DNA from: Leuctra nigra
Lineage: Eukaryota; Arthropoda; Insecta; Plecoptera; Leuctridae
Reading direction: 5' to 3'
Assembly (NCBI GenBank): GCA_934045905.1
Contig: OW203762.1
Span: forward strand, 15,160,345 to 15,224,344
DNA length: 64,000 bases
Part shown: positions 8,891 to 20,634 of the stretch, piece by piece
Position numbering within the stretch: the first letter of the stretch is position 1
How the letters are laid out: each line of letters begins with the position of its first letter
Program-made: the position numbers and the translations under genes
Notes under the pieces: model-generated
Told to the model about the DNA's origin: nothing
Databases searched by the model: none
Seen by the model: only the letters and a program-made list of their open reading frames with translations

Positions 8891-11800
8891 AGACGTCAAA
8901 GGAAATTTAAAACAAATAACAGTTGAAGCTGAAAAAATTTTTAATGAATAAAAATTATGAAACCATCTTATTTGACGAACTAGAATGCAATAATCTCTGT
9001 TGTAATGTGCAATCTTGTTCTTGCCATGAGCTGCTAGCTGGGAAGCTGGGAAGGCAACTAGCTACATCAAGTGGGTCGTGATCACGAGAGCTCGACTGCA
9101 CTCGACTCGGCCACAAGCGGTTCAGATAAGTACTAATCTCACTCGCGAATCTCTCGCCATTCCTCAAACCCGCATAAAACTCATCAAAATGTTGCATTAA
9201 GATCCATTCAACCGCTTCACTTTAAGCCTACTTCTCACGAAATAACAATAAGAATATGTCTCTTTTTTACATTACACTTGGCTTTTCCGCGCTCATCCAA
9301 TTATTCTGCACACCAAAAGGAAACGAGGCACTCTCTGAGAGTTGTTTTCCAATTTCACTCAAGTATAGTCGTAAAATTATGAAAAGCTTTCCGCGTCTAG
9401 TTTTCATATTATTATTTTTCGCGCAATGCGATGTTGCCAGTTTTCGCCGCCTGCTCTACTCTTCTCTGCGGCTCTCTTTATTGGCCAATAAACTCTTCTA
9501 CGCCACTGATATTCTGACAATGATGATATTATCTCTACACTGATTTACTGATGCACTGTCAACTTGTCTGTGTATTTTAAAATCACTGTTTCAACGGAAT
9601 AATATATTATCTCACGTATGAGAGAGCTATGAGTTTAATATCAAAACTCTCGCTTTGTTTATTGTCACAGTTCAAATAATATTATATTAGAGTGCATTGT
9701 ACAAATTAGCTTTAAATAATGAAAAACAATAAACAGAAATATGGTATTTGTTATGACCATTCCTATATTGTTATTTGTTTTTAATGCTCATGAATGTTGA
9801 AAAACAGGGATTGTAGATTAGGAATAACTGGTTGAGAAAGAAGGAACAGAACGTGAATTGGTTAAATAAATAAAATGGCGTGTTTAAAAATTTCCAAATC
9901 ATATTATTAAAATTATTTAATATTTTTACATGTCATATTTTAAAATTATACATTTTCTATGTGATGTAAAATCCGTTCTAAACTATTGAACTTATTAGCA
10001 AATATCTAATGTAAATTTACTTACCAAACTAACAACCATGTTTACTGGGTTGCATGTGTTGACCATGTTTACATAGTTGGTTGTAACAACATGGTAAATC
10101 TGTAATTCTTCATCAATTATACAAAGTGTCAAGTTAGCTATAATGGCTGTATCTACAACGTTTCTTTGGCTGGCAATTTCCGCCAGTAGCAGAAGGAAGT
10201 TGAAAATTATCAATGTCGATATTGAAGATGTACGAAACGAAGGCTGAGTATTTTATTTATTGTGGTACCTGCCAGAGGAAGGATGGCTATTGCAGGGCTT
10301 CATAAGGTGCACTCTTAAGCTTGTGTATACAAAAGTATGATTAGACAATAAACAGAAAAATAACGAGTAGGTAGGGCGATTGATTACAAATGGTATCAAA
10401 CACTGAATTCTTGTTTTCGGGTGACAGTTCTAACAAGGTACTGATCTACTTCATCACATCAGATTATGATTGATACAAAATTGGATTGGAATTTGTTTTT
10501 GTCTTTTTTCGTCTTTTCTTGAAGTGTTTAATACTTGATGTGTATTTATGTTCAAACGGTTTTGTTATTGTATGTTGTATGTTTGTGCTGAAGGTATACA
10601 TAGTTTAATGTAATTTCCTAAAACCATCTTACTGCATACAAAGCTCATTACCGCTATCTGCATGCAATCTTGTAAGTAAACCTCTGTTTTGACGTATCGC
10701 CAAAGTATGAAGTTTCACATACATATTTAATTACCTAATAGTTGATTAACCCCGTTATAATATTATTTCTTGGAAAAGTTATTGAGTATAATGCAAGCAC
10801 GAGTCAAAATGTCAATTCGATCTTGGAGTGAAATATTTCGTTTGCAGCATATACGGAAACAACAACGCTTTTAAATGTTGAGAATCATATTTCGTGTACT
10901 ATTTACAGACTATACTAAGTTATGAAAATGATGATAGTTCTTCTCCATGCACTGTACGGTTCTCCTTCTCAAGAACTCCTTCACCAGATGATTTTCCTCA
11001 CAGTTCCGACAAACTCTTCGCGGTTTTCTGGGTCACGATGGTGTCAATTCTCAAGAGACCAAAGTGACACACTAAGACACTTGACAAACAGAGCCAAAAC
11101 ATACACATATATTTTTTGAAAACGGGGAGCTAAGAAAAGAAACTACCATAAGATGGACAGTTGAGATACTATTGGATGACTGCGACATATAAAACTTTCA
11201 ATTGATTTCTATGCTCACTATTCTTTTACTATTTTCATTTACTGTTACAAAATATTTTACTGCTTATTCACGAAATCTTTATGAAATTAACTCAGGAAAT
11301 GTACTGCTTTCTGTCATCAAGATTTCCAGTGAACACGAGTCAGTAGTAAGATAATTGTTGTATAACAAACATAAAACGGACTATAATTGGTCTTTATTGT
11401 GCTTGAAATTATTTGAAGTAAAAAGCTAGGTAAAACAGAAGCAATTTGCAAATTGCACGAGTAAAAATTTCAATTAGACGAACTAGAATCATATTAACTT
11501 CCTTTCATCTTTTATAATAGTGCGACATTATGAAAACAATGCTTTTGGTACTCCATTCAGTTTGCACACAGGTTGAAAAGACCGAGATAATCTGATGGAA
11601 AGACTCTGGAAAAGCGTTAATAAACAAGCAGTGTAAGCAGCGATGTGTAAGAACATAAAACAGCTTCAGTTGAGTAAATAGCTGATAATCCAAATTCTAC
11701 GATCAATCTTGTTAGTTTGTAATGTGTATTGGACATTAAATTAAAATCTCTGATTTCTTTCTGTTTCTGGAGCGATTGGTGGTACTACAGATTACACTAT

Positions 11801-12734
11801 TTCGCCGATTGAACTGAACATTTTCACACTCTTAAAGACCACCTATCAGATTACAAACAAACTCATCTGAATCTTTGAAAGTGAAAACAAAATCTCTAAA
11901 TGACTGTAAAGTGAAACTGTTCCGATGAATTAAATCGTCATAAAAATTAATAAGTATATAATATTTTTACCAATATTCTGCCTAATCGGTGAAAAGCACT
12001 AAATGACATTTTAAACTATGTTGACATAGGTGTCAAAATTACTTGGTCGCAATAATGCTAGGTCACAAAAATACTTGGTCACTTGCCAATGTTTGGGATT
12101 TGCTTTCACTCTAGAGTGAATAAATAGCATGAAGAAGAAATTATTTGATACTCTATGATTGTATCGTGTTACGATTTCAACTGGATTTTCGGCTAAAGTT
12201 GTTGCACACCCCAGGTAGTGTTAGCTTGTCGCTGAACACATAACACAAAGCGGTTTCCTAGTGTTATTCACAACCTGCGCGGAGTTTGATTCTTCCGTCA
12301 ATAATGTATGTTTAAAATGTTTCTGCTCTGTCTCGGGTGTTAACTCTTCATTGCGTTGCGTGTGAAGCTTACGCTTGCGTCGTAACACTGCGTCGTAAAC
12401 ATAGCTTTCTTCTGACGTCACAGCTCGTAAAACACGCGGGAAATACAAAGCAGCCGCACATAATTCGAACAAAATCTCTTACCAGCAACATACATTGGCG
12501 ATGAAAAGGCAGTTTTATGTGGGTGTTGTCAGTGCTAGATCTTTGATGGTTCTCATAGTGGGAAAATCCGTATACAAGACACAAGCAGCGAAATTTGGAT
12601 ACTTTTTTTAAATGTTTGAAGCTCTGGAAAAGGTCATTTGACATACCTACATTTCTAGATTATTGAACGAGAGACTCATTTTTACTCTTTTGACGCCGAC
12701 GTTTTTTTTGCTGCTACCTGGAGCTATACAAGTG
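8891..12734. other. Long interval without a supportable gene
   Basis: No protein similarity is recognised. Two short open frames, 8955-9197 (-) and 9256-9543 (+), lie in a stretch of 9000-9500 with more CG dinucleotides than its surroundings; this could be a promoter or 5' exon, but the proteins look like nothing known. Around 11760-11860 there is a diverged module (CGATTGAACTGAACATTTTCACAC) related to family B. The rest is AT-rich unique sequence. Confidence 0.5.
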
Positions 12735-13230
12735 CACTGTTTCACCGATCGATCTGAAATTTTGCACAGATGTAAAGACAACCTTTTTTGTTTGCAGATC
12801 CTAATTTTTTTGAAGTCCGTTCATTGGTTAAAATTTAAATAAAAAATTAAAATGGTATTCGATAAATCTCAGACTCATATTTTTCATGGTCATTAAGATC
12901 AACAAATGTCTCTTATTTTACAATTTTCATCCCAATCAGTTAAGAACGTATCCACTTATTAACATTTTTAATAGCTGTCAGAAATAAAGTATCAAAATGA
13001 CTGTTTTTCCACTGCAACTGAATCTGATTTGGTTTAGGTTCCAGAGTGTTTAGATGCTAATTTCACGTTTCAATGAATACAGACACTTTTATGTTGATTG
13101 AGTGGATCATAGTCTATTCAATATGGATGTATATGTTTTCTGTGCGTTGTGTACGCATTTCCGGTTTGAGAATATGCACGTAAACTAGTGCTCGCTCATC
13201 AACGCGGTACACTAAGCGTTTTCTTACTAA
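12735..13230 (+). mobile_element. Family B Helitron remnant with 3' end
   Basis: It carries the family module CACCGATCGATCTGAAATTT near 12748 and ends with GTGCTCGCTCATCAACGCGG...AAGCGTTTTCTTACTAA, a diverged form of the Helitron 3' end. It faces the next copy, which lies on the opposite strand; the two 3' ends are about 50 bp apart. The 5' end is not recognisable. Confidence 0.6.
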
Positions 13231-13282
13231 GTTTGTTTTGAAAGTCAAATCAGAGATATTTTGAATGAATTAAATTATATTA

Positions 13283-14190
13283 CTAGGAAAACGCTCTGAG
13301 TAACGCGTTGATGAGCGAGCACGTATATACGCGCAACACCTTGAACCGAAATTCTGTCTATCGTAAATTTCCTTAAAAGCCAATAATTCTTGAATTTCGT
13401 CACAGACTTGTATGCAAATCTTTAAAATTACTAAAATATTGGTTCCAATAACCATGCAAAGTTGTAAGTTGATCGATCAAACGGTTCCTTGTTAATTTTA
13501 AAAAATCACAGGATCTCGTTAAAAAATATACCTGGACTATACTCATGATATTATGTGTTAACACAATATTAGATCGATCTGTTGAACGGTCATATCAGTT
13601 TATATGTGTTTGAAAGTTTTTGCTCTAACTACCTTGGAACAGAGGCTCTATGTTGCCGCGATCAAAATATTTACGAGAATTTAACAGCCAACACGCAAAA
13701 TGTCCGAAAACAGTCAATAACTTTTGGATTTAAACACAGATTAGTCTGAAAATTGTCAAAAATACAGATAATGTTGGTCCCAAAGACCATGCAAAGTTTT
13801 AAGTTGATCGGTCAAACTGTTCTAGTTTAAATGTCAAAAATCCCATGAAAGATTTTTTTAAATTTTAACCAATGTGAGGATTTGGCTGAAACTTTGTAAG
13901 ATTGGAAACATTGTTGGTGGTAATGACTTGTCAAAATTTTAAATTGATCTAACCAACCAATCGAAAGATAATTTTTTAAAATTTGAACCAATCAGTGGAT
14001 TTAAAAAAAAATAGGGCCTGCAACGCCCAGAAATGGTCCGTACATGTGTGCAAAATTTCAGCTCGATCGAAGAAAAACTGTGACCTGTATAGCCTCACCT
14101 AGCGGAAAAACGAAAAATTAAAAATAAAAAAATAAAAAAATCGAGGTCCGTGCCAAATGAGCCAAAAGGAGACGCTCGCTTCGCTCGCTC
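13283..14190 (-). mobile_element. Family B non-autonomous Helitron
   Basis: Read on the minus strand it starts with TGAGCGAGCGAAGCGAGCGT near 14190 and ends with AACGC-loop-GCGTT, TTTTCCTAG and then a T at 13282. The 3' hairpin and CTAG end followed by T match the Helitron rule. The subterminal TGAGCGAGC near one end is the inverse of GCTCGCTCA at the other. Internally, modules with CATGCAAAGTTTTAAGTTGA and TCGATCGG-type motifs recur several times. No Rep/helicase is encoded. Confidence 0.75.
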
Positions 14191-15131
14191 AATTACAAAC
14201 TATGGCACACAATATCATAAACAAATATCTATTTGTTTAATTGTAAAAATAAAATTAAGATATAGCTTTGTAACATTGTCCTATCTTAATTATAATAAAG
14301 CTCTTTGATATTTTATTCGCGATCATTAAATTGTATGGGGCTAACAGGTTTTATTCATCTTCGTATCAAACGGTGTTTTGAATAAATCATTCGAAAACTA
14401 TTTGTTTTAGATCTTATCTTTGTTCTTTCAATTACCAAGACTGTTTCAATGTAACCTCAGTTGCATTGTACACAACCTCAAAGAAAATGTTATGTGGTGG
14501 GGTGGTTTATTGTTAGTAAAATAAGAACAAAAATATTGTTTTAAGCAGAATGGAAACAATGGACACGGAGGAATAATTTAAGTTGGAGGTGCCATGTTTA
14601 CGATGCAACCCGCAAAGCAGGAATGTATTCCAGGCTGCATTCAGAAATGATTCGTTTTATGTGAGCTTGCGGTCAGTAATTGATCAGTATCTGATTTACC
14701 TATTACGTATGCAATGAAGACAATGAATTTAATGGATACTTGTTATAATCTGTAATAAGTGAATCGAGTTAAGGTGGTGCAAGCTCTCGGCCGTTTTAGA
14801 AAATTGAGAGAGAGAAATTGTTTCAAAAGATGGGAAACACTTTAATAGGATGTTCACAGAATCAGTCTGATTGTATATTAGTAGCACTTTTTAATTTTCG
14901 ATTCTTGCATTGTAAATTAGGCGCCGGTTATTCAACAAAACAGCGCAAAACAATGAAATCTCCGAATAGATTGGAGACCATACCCGTTAAACAATTCAAC
15001 TCAAATTTTAATCATGATTAGATAAAATACAAACTTAGGGTTGGCACAAACTTGGCACATTTTTCAAATTAAATTTCAAAAGCACTCAGCGGAACTAGAA
15101 AATGTAATATTTTTCACCAAAAATCAACTAA
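14191..15131. other. AT-rich interval, nothing recognised
   Basis: Only short chance frames occur (for example 14818-15021). No repeat boundary or RNA gene is supported. Confidence 0.6.
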
Positions 15132-16465
15132 TCTAGTGGAGCGGTCGCTCCACCCAGCCAAGTCGTACCGTACACTCACACGCACTCAACATACCGTAAA
15201 TGCCTAATAACTGAGGAGCAGACCAACCACTTTTACTGTAAGCAACAACATGGCATTTTCGGCCTACTGGATCATAAAATTGGAAAATCTCACATTGTTG
15301 TGAAATATCTTAATTTCGAGCTATGGCCCACCCCACTCCATATACTAAATTTGGGAACAATAGGTTATGCCATTTGCGTGCTAGAGGGCCGTGAAAACAG
15401 TGAAATTACACCCCTTTTAAAACCTATCTGATGATGATGATAATGATATCAGGAAACACCGCTATCACCGCCACAGCCTAAACGGCTTAGCCGATCGATC
15501 TGTAATTTTTACCACATGTGCACTTTTGGCGTCTGAGGTGCCTTTTTATAAATCAAACCGGTAGTCGCCATTTTGAAACCGGAAGTGACGTCATATCTCA
15601 AAAACGGCTTAACAGATCGGAACGAAATTTGCGCCAATCGATTCAGACGGTCCTCTTTATGAAATAACAATAGTTAAATTAAAGTTTTCTAATTACTGAA
15701 ACCGGAAATGACGTCATAGTTTAGCGAAATCTGCTTAAATTCACTTCCCTTTATATAAAAACCAACTATATATTCAGAAGGCTTATAATGAAATATTAGT
15801 ATTTATATACATATTAATACCTACAATGTGTAAGAGCTTTCAGCCGTCATTTTGAAAACCGGAAGTGATGCCATATCTCGAAAACGGCTGGACCTATTGG
15901 AACGATGCTTTCGCAATTCTTCATGGCATATCACTTTAAGTTTAAATTTAGCTCCAAACAATATTTTTTTAGTAACTAATTCGGAAATGGCGTATTTTTT
16001 TAAAGGAATTAGCCATTGTTGCCCTAATAAGTTTTACAAGTTGTGTAAATAAACTAAAAAAATAAGTGATATCCCCATAAAAAACACTCCGTGTAAAAAA
16101 ACAGCCAAGTCTCTTCAACTAAAAAAAAAATTATGAAATCTAAAAATTCTGCACTGAAACGTAGTGATATCAAAAAATGAGCCAAGTCAAAACTTTATTT
16201 GAAAATTAAAAAATACTTGGCGCATCGTTTTTTTAGGGCATTGTAGGTATAGGTACTATAAGTATATGTATTTATATCTAGCCTATACTTCTAAGCTATT
16301 TATATACACGATGCGCCAAGTATGATTTAATTTTCAAATAAAGTTTTGACTTGGCTCATTTTTTGATATCACTACGTTTCAGTGCAGAATTTTTAGATTT
16401 CATAATTTTTTTTTTAAGTTGAAGAGACTTGGCTGTTTTTTTACACGGAGTGTTTTTTATGGGGA
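15132..16465 (-). mobile_element. Family A repeat, complete but with a short fold-back spacer
   Basis: The 3' end at 15132 has TCTAG followed by the palindrome GTGGAGCGGTCGCTCCAC and CAGCCAAGTCG. Modules with an exact ETS/CRE site (15579-15594) and two variants (15702, 15860) follow. The 5' part is a fold-back: arms at about 16076-16240 and 16304-16465 are near-perfect complements around a spacer of only about 60 bp, compared with about 690 bp in the copies at 26533 and 59567. The flanks fit insertion between A and T with no target duplication. Confidence 0.85.
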
Positions 16466-17154
16466 TTACTAATTAACGAAGAAAAAAGTAAAAATTTACC
16501 AAGGAATAACCCTAAGTTTGTCTTGGATAAAATTTCAAAAATGATCATTTTCTTCATGTTAGTTTTTCAATTGACCAATGTGGATCTCATCCTCATCTCC
16601 CAGACAATATCGTCGGTGTTTTGCCAAAAGGGCCTATCTACTTTTTACATAATTCTTCAGGAAAAGGAATAAAAGAGGGGGTATGAATTATTAGGAGTAT
16701 TATATATGAAAATTCATTAAAAAAATCATTTGTTTTAATTATGTATCATTTAGTATTTATTATAAGAAACATTTGTCATTTATTTACATAATGCCCTTAT
16801 GGCAGATGATAAAATCAAGTTAGGCCCTTTTGGCTAAAGAAAGTTTCAGTTAGGCCCTTATGGCCACAAAATTATTGTTTCATAATAATTAATGATCTGC
16901 TGGTTAAGGCCTATCTCAGTCTTTTTATACATTCAAAATAATTATTAATGGAGTTGAAGATCCTTTCCAATGGTGGGAAGAAATATTATAATATTATAAG
17001 ATGTTGCTAGTGCAATAAAAGGAACATAACCTAAGAATAGAAGATATTATAAGAATGCGAGATCGATTGGTATACAAAAAACAAGAGTGATGATCTTGCA
17101 TTGGGCATGTTCATACATAGTAGATACCATAGCATTACAAAACACTAAGCAAAT

Positions 17155-19854
17155 TTAGTTAATAATGTTATTATCTTCTTCGTCAGTATCATTAAGGTTC
17201 TCAGAAGAGTTGATGCTGGAAGGTAGATTCTTAAAGAAAGCTTGAAATTGGCTAGGAATAACCCCTTTGTCGCATAACGTTTTCAAATCGTTAAATTTAG
17301 CGTCAGGTATTGGCAACCTAGCCGTGTACAAATTCCGAAGAATATCTGTGAAAACTGGACCGTTCCCTTTCCGTAGATTACGCTTATCTCGGAGTACGAG
17401 AACCTCCAGGGGAATCTCGGCATCGTCAAGATAATGGTACCTGATTATCATTGTAGTCGACTCTTTCTTGAATGACACACTCTTGATGTTTCGAAATTGA
17501 ACAGCATTGCCATTCAAGGCTTTCATTGACTTCGGCGTTTGTGACTCTGTCATTTGCTTCCAGTCCGAAAAATCAGAGTGATTCATTTGGATCGTTTCAT
17601 ATGGCCTTGGGTTATGTCGGGCATGTCTGATAACCTTTGGCCACTCTTCGGGGCTCCAAATAATCCTCTTCTTCAAATTTGACTCGATTGTTGAATGAAC
17701 TGAGTCCACAGGCATGTATGTGTGCCCTGGTAGTAGGTATGTAATTTTTATATCTTCAATGTTTGTGCATGTATTAATAAAATGATGAAGCATGAACAAC
17801 ATCTGGCGATTTTTATTCTGCCCAGGGCAGCTGTCACAATACAAAAGCAATGTTTTGATTGGAGGATCTCTTTCATCAACCATTGTGAGGTATTTGTGCA
17901 TAATGGAGCAAATCTCATTCGCACCACGTTTGCCGTCTGCTTCTCCCCACAAGTAGCAAAAACTATCCTTTGAAACACTCTCATACACTGTCAAATTGTA
18001 GCAAGTGTATTTACGGCTATAGTAAAGCAGCATACTGTCCCCGTGTGGTACATTCAGCACCTTTTGCAAGTCGAAGCTGACGCACAAAATATTTGGATCG
18101 CTTATTCTTTTTCTTTGGTCATTTGCAAACACTGTTTTACACTCGACTTTTTCACGGTCATGTTTTTCTCGGACCTCAATGGAGACAGGTTGATCAGGAT
18201 TATTCTTCAGGCTTTCGCAAAATGAACACTTATCCTTCTTGGGTGTGTGAAATCCAATATTGTAATCGATCGAAAAGCGATTGATGAACACTTGGATGGA
18301 AGCTGGCTTAATTCCTTTTGAGATGCAATAGTCTTTGTACATCCTAGCCAGATGTTGCTTGTTTTTAAATTCTGTCGGAAGGTACTTTCGTGTAGAGGAG
18401 GCCCTGCAGTAATGAGATGGAACTGCGGGTAATTGTTTTATGAAGTTGTCGATACTGTCACTGGACTCGCCCGTTGTCTTGTTGTGAGGAATATGCTGAC
18501 CTCTTTCGTCACTCTTCGCGACACCGATCTGTGGGGCTTTGTCCCTCGTATATCTTAGAAGCTTTTCTCCAATATCCAGAGTAGCCATTAAAAATGCCTT
18601 GCATACTTTTGTACTTTCTCCATCCACCTTAAGAAAGTACTTCACAGATTGATTGCGACGACTATTGTTGCCATGCCCACTAACTTTGTCTGCTACCTCC
18701 ATGCATGACATCAGCCAATCCCTTTGTCTCTGTCTATCTCCAATAGACCAATAGCTCGTGAATATTTGTAATCGGTCCTCCTCTGAGAAGTTGTGTTTGC
18801 AGTTATTGGGACAATTGTTACATTTATTAGATTGCAGAGATTTGCCTGCAAACAACTTTCCCGTTGTTGACAAATAAGGTACACCAGAAGATCTGCTTCT
18901 TTTCCTTTTAATTTTTTTAGGAGTGATCGGCTTTTTACGTTTTCCTTCATGCTCTTCGATTTCACTCTCTGCTTCAGATGTGGACTCGACTAAGCTTCTC
19001 TCGGTATTATCTTTACCATTATCCGTAACATTTGCCATCATCGGAATGATCAACTCATCTATTGTTTGCTGCCCGCCTGTCTCTGTAGTACTCAAATCAT
19101 GTTCAAGCGGTTCTGTGTGAATGCCTAATACAGTGTAGTTAGAATTGACAAAATAATGCATCTCTTTGTCAGGTACCCATAAATCTTCAGGGTTGATTAC
19201 AGTGACAGAGAAAATGTTACCTTCAGAATTAACAGGTAAATCTAGCATCATACCAGAAGCTTCGAAGTCCTGATCCTTCATCTGCTCGACTATTGGCTCG
19301 AAGACCTGATCCTTCATCTGCTCGACTACTGGCTCGAAGTCCTGATCCTTCATCTGCACGACTACTGGCTCGAAGTCCTGATCCTTCATCTGCTCGACAA
19401 CTGGCTCGAAGTCCTGATCCTTCATCTGCTCGACAACTGGCTCGAAGTCCTGATCCTTCATCTGCTCGACTACTGGCTCGAAGTCCTGATCCTTCATCTG
19501 CTCGACTACTGGCTCGAAGTCCTGATCCTTCATCTGCTCGACAACTGGCTCGAAGTCCTGATCCTTCATCTGCTCGACTACTGGCTCGAAGTCCTGATCC
19601 TTCATCTGCTCGACTACTGGCTCGAAGTCCTGATCCTTCATCTGCTCGACTACTGGCTCGAAGTCCTGATCCTTCATCTGCTCGACTACTGGCTCGAAGT
19701 CCTGATCCTTCATCTGCTCGACTACTGGCTCGAAGTCCTGATCCTTCATCTGCTCGACTACTGCCTTCACAACTTCTTTTTTTTCTGAAGAAGCTCCAGA
19801 CAACGACGTCCTCGGGTAGTCATTTTTAACCTGTGTAGAATTTATAAGTGTCAC
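17155..19854 (-). CDS. Putative DDE transposase (DUF7869-like) with N-terminal 12-residue repeats
   Basis: The 899-codon frame is intact and fills most of the TIR-bounded element. In order: residues 32-199 are fourteen 12-residue repeats of the VVEQMKDQDFEP type; about 302-320 is a lysine/arginine-rich stretch like a nuclear localisation signal; C345, C348 and C352 form a cysteine motif (CNNCPNNC); C543 and C546 form a second one; and the RNase H-like core has D595 (SFDLQ), D674 (YCDSCPGQNKN) and E724 preceded by H720 (VDSVHSTIE). It resembles the insect and other animal proteins labelled DUF7869, many of which sit in transposons. It would bind the TIRs and cut and rejoin DNA in the nucleus. 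The ATG at 19854 may be intronic: a donor (ATG followed by GTAAGT at 20128-20120) and an acceptor (CTACACAG ending at 19831) would give a start M-VKNDYPRT with a 295-bp intron. Catalytic residues are inferred by pattern only. Confidence 0.8.
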   Translation of the reverse strand: MTLINSTQVKNDYPRTSLSGASSEKKEVVKAVVEQMKDQDFEPVVEQMKDQDFEPVVEQMKDQDFEPVVEQMKDQDFEPVVEQMKDQDFEPVVEQMKDQDFEPVVEQMKDQDFEPVVEQMKDQDFEPVVEQMKDQDFEPVVEQMKDQDFEPVVEQMKDQDFEPVVVQMKDQDFEPVVEQMKDQVFEPIVEQMKDQDFEASGMMLDLPVNSEGNIFSVTVINPEDLWVPDKEMHYFVNSNYTVLGIHTEPLEHDLSTTETGGQQTIDELIIPMMANVTDNGKDNTERSLVESTSEAESEIEEHEGKRKKPITPKKIKRKRSRSSGVPYLSTTGKLFAGKSLQSNKCNNCPNNCKHNFSEEDRLQIFTSYWSIGDRQRQRDWLMSCMEVADKVSGHGNNSRRNQSVKYFLKVDGESTKVCKAFLMATLDIGEKLLRYTRDKAPQIGVAKSDERGQHIPHNKTTGESSDSIDNFIKQLPAVPSHYCRASSTRKYLPTEFKNKQHLARMYKDYCISKGIKPASIQVFINRFSIDYNIGFHTPKKDKCSFCESLKNNPDQPVSIEVREKHDREKVECKTVFANDQRKRISDPNILCVSFDLQKVLNVPHGDSMLLYYSRKYTCYNLTVYESVSKDSFCYLWGEADGKRGANEICSIMHKYLTMVDERDPPIKTLLLYCDSCPGQNKNRQMLFMLHHFINTCTNIEDIKITYLLPGHTYMPVDSVHSTIESNLKKRIIWSPEEWPKVIRHARHNPRPYETIQMNHSDFSDWKQMTESQTPKSMKALNGNAVQFRNIKSVSFKKESTTMIIRYHYLDDAEIPLEVLVLRDKRNLRKGNGPVFTDILRNLYTARLPIPDAKFNDLKTLCDKGVIPSQFQAFFKNLPSSINSSENLNDTDEEDNNIIN
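19258..19761 (-). repeat. 36-bp coding minisatellite, 14 units
   Basis: Fourteen tandem 36-bp units encode residues 32-199 of the transposase candidate. Eleven encode the identical 12-mer; the last three on the C-terminal side vary (VVVQ, QVFEP, IVEQ...FEA). Silent differences alternate between GACTACTGG and GACAACTGG units. The acidic/amphipathic 12-mer might form a coiled or linker region. The unit being a multiple of three keeps the frame open through expansions. The antisense strand is open as well, only because of the repeat. Confidence 0.95.
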
Positions 19855-20634
19855 TGGGATTGTTTGAACTAATTTGGAGCCAAAGCTTACTTAACTTATT
19901 TTAATCAATGCAAATTACAATAAACAACTAGGTGTACAATATTCTTTACTAGAAGTAGAAACTTAGGTATGGCAAGAGCAAATGCCTTAAAAAGTTAGGT
20001 TATACGGCATCTAAAACTATGCCAAGACAACAGGCAGAACTGTCATTACGTAAATAGATTACTAATGTAAGAGTGTATTATCACCACTGGCATATTATAA
20101 ACAATCATTTCACATGTTTACTTACCATTCGAAATACAATAGACGAAATACTAGGTACTTCTAACTCGGCGCAAGAAGTCACGACTTCCCAAAAGACAGA
20201 AACAGAAGGTAAACAAATCACAGCCCTCTGGAAATGGCACCTATTGCAATATACGCAGTGAAATAAGGCGGTTTATTTGAAACTGTCACCAAACATGCGC
20301 AGTATCAACTTATTTCAGAAATGTGAAAAACAATTGAGCATAACAGCGTATGGATGTTAAGCAAGATAGGCCCTTTTGGCGTTCTACTTGCACAGAGCTT
20401 TGAGATAGGCCCTTCGCTATTAGTTTTACCAGAGATAGGCCCTTCTGGCAAATCAATTATTAAGAAATTGACTTTTTCAAATTTTGAAATAGCTCTATTG
20501 GCCTCATTATTCACTTCAGAGATATGCCCTTCTGGCATATGATAAAGCATATCACACATTACAGGAAAACACCAAAAAGTGATTTTTTTTTTTTTCAATA
20601 GAGATAGGCCCTTTTGGCAAAACACCGACGATAT

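Larger units (their letters stand above)
16611..20630 (-). mobile_element. Complete autonomous DNA transposon with DDE-type transposase, 29-bp TIR and ATAT duplication
   Basis: A perfect 29-bp terminal inverted repeat, starting CGTCGGTGTTTTGCCAAAAG, lies at 16611-16639 and in reverse at 20602-20630. ATAT flanks each end (16607-16610 and 20631-20634). Each end also carries several copies of TAGGCCCTTNTGGC: near 16793, 16831 and 16853 on the left, near 20366, 20405, 20435 and 20519 on the right. The 4,020-bp element holds one long gene on the minus strand. A 4-bp AT-rich duplication with a DDE enzyme recalls the Sola superfamily, but I cannot confirm that placement. Perfect TIRs and an intact frame suggest recent activity. 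Confidence 0.9.

Noticed and set aside
8955..9543. Coding exons on either strand in the CG-richer stretch
   Set aside because: Both translations are unrecognisable and no good splice or promoter signals decide between them; kept only as a remark on the interval.
19258..19761. CRISPR-like regular 36-bp repeats
   Set aside because: The repeats are directly adjacent with no unique spacers, are in a coding frame, and the DNA is eukaryotic.
19293..19829. 178-codon plus-strand frame of repeats (ARSPDPSSARLL)
   Set aside because: It is the antisense of the 36-bp minisatellite in the transposase gene; a repeat with a unit divisible by three keeps several frames open.
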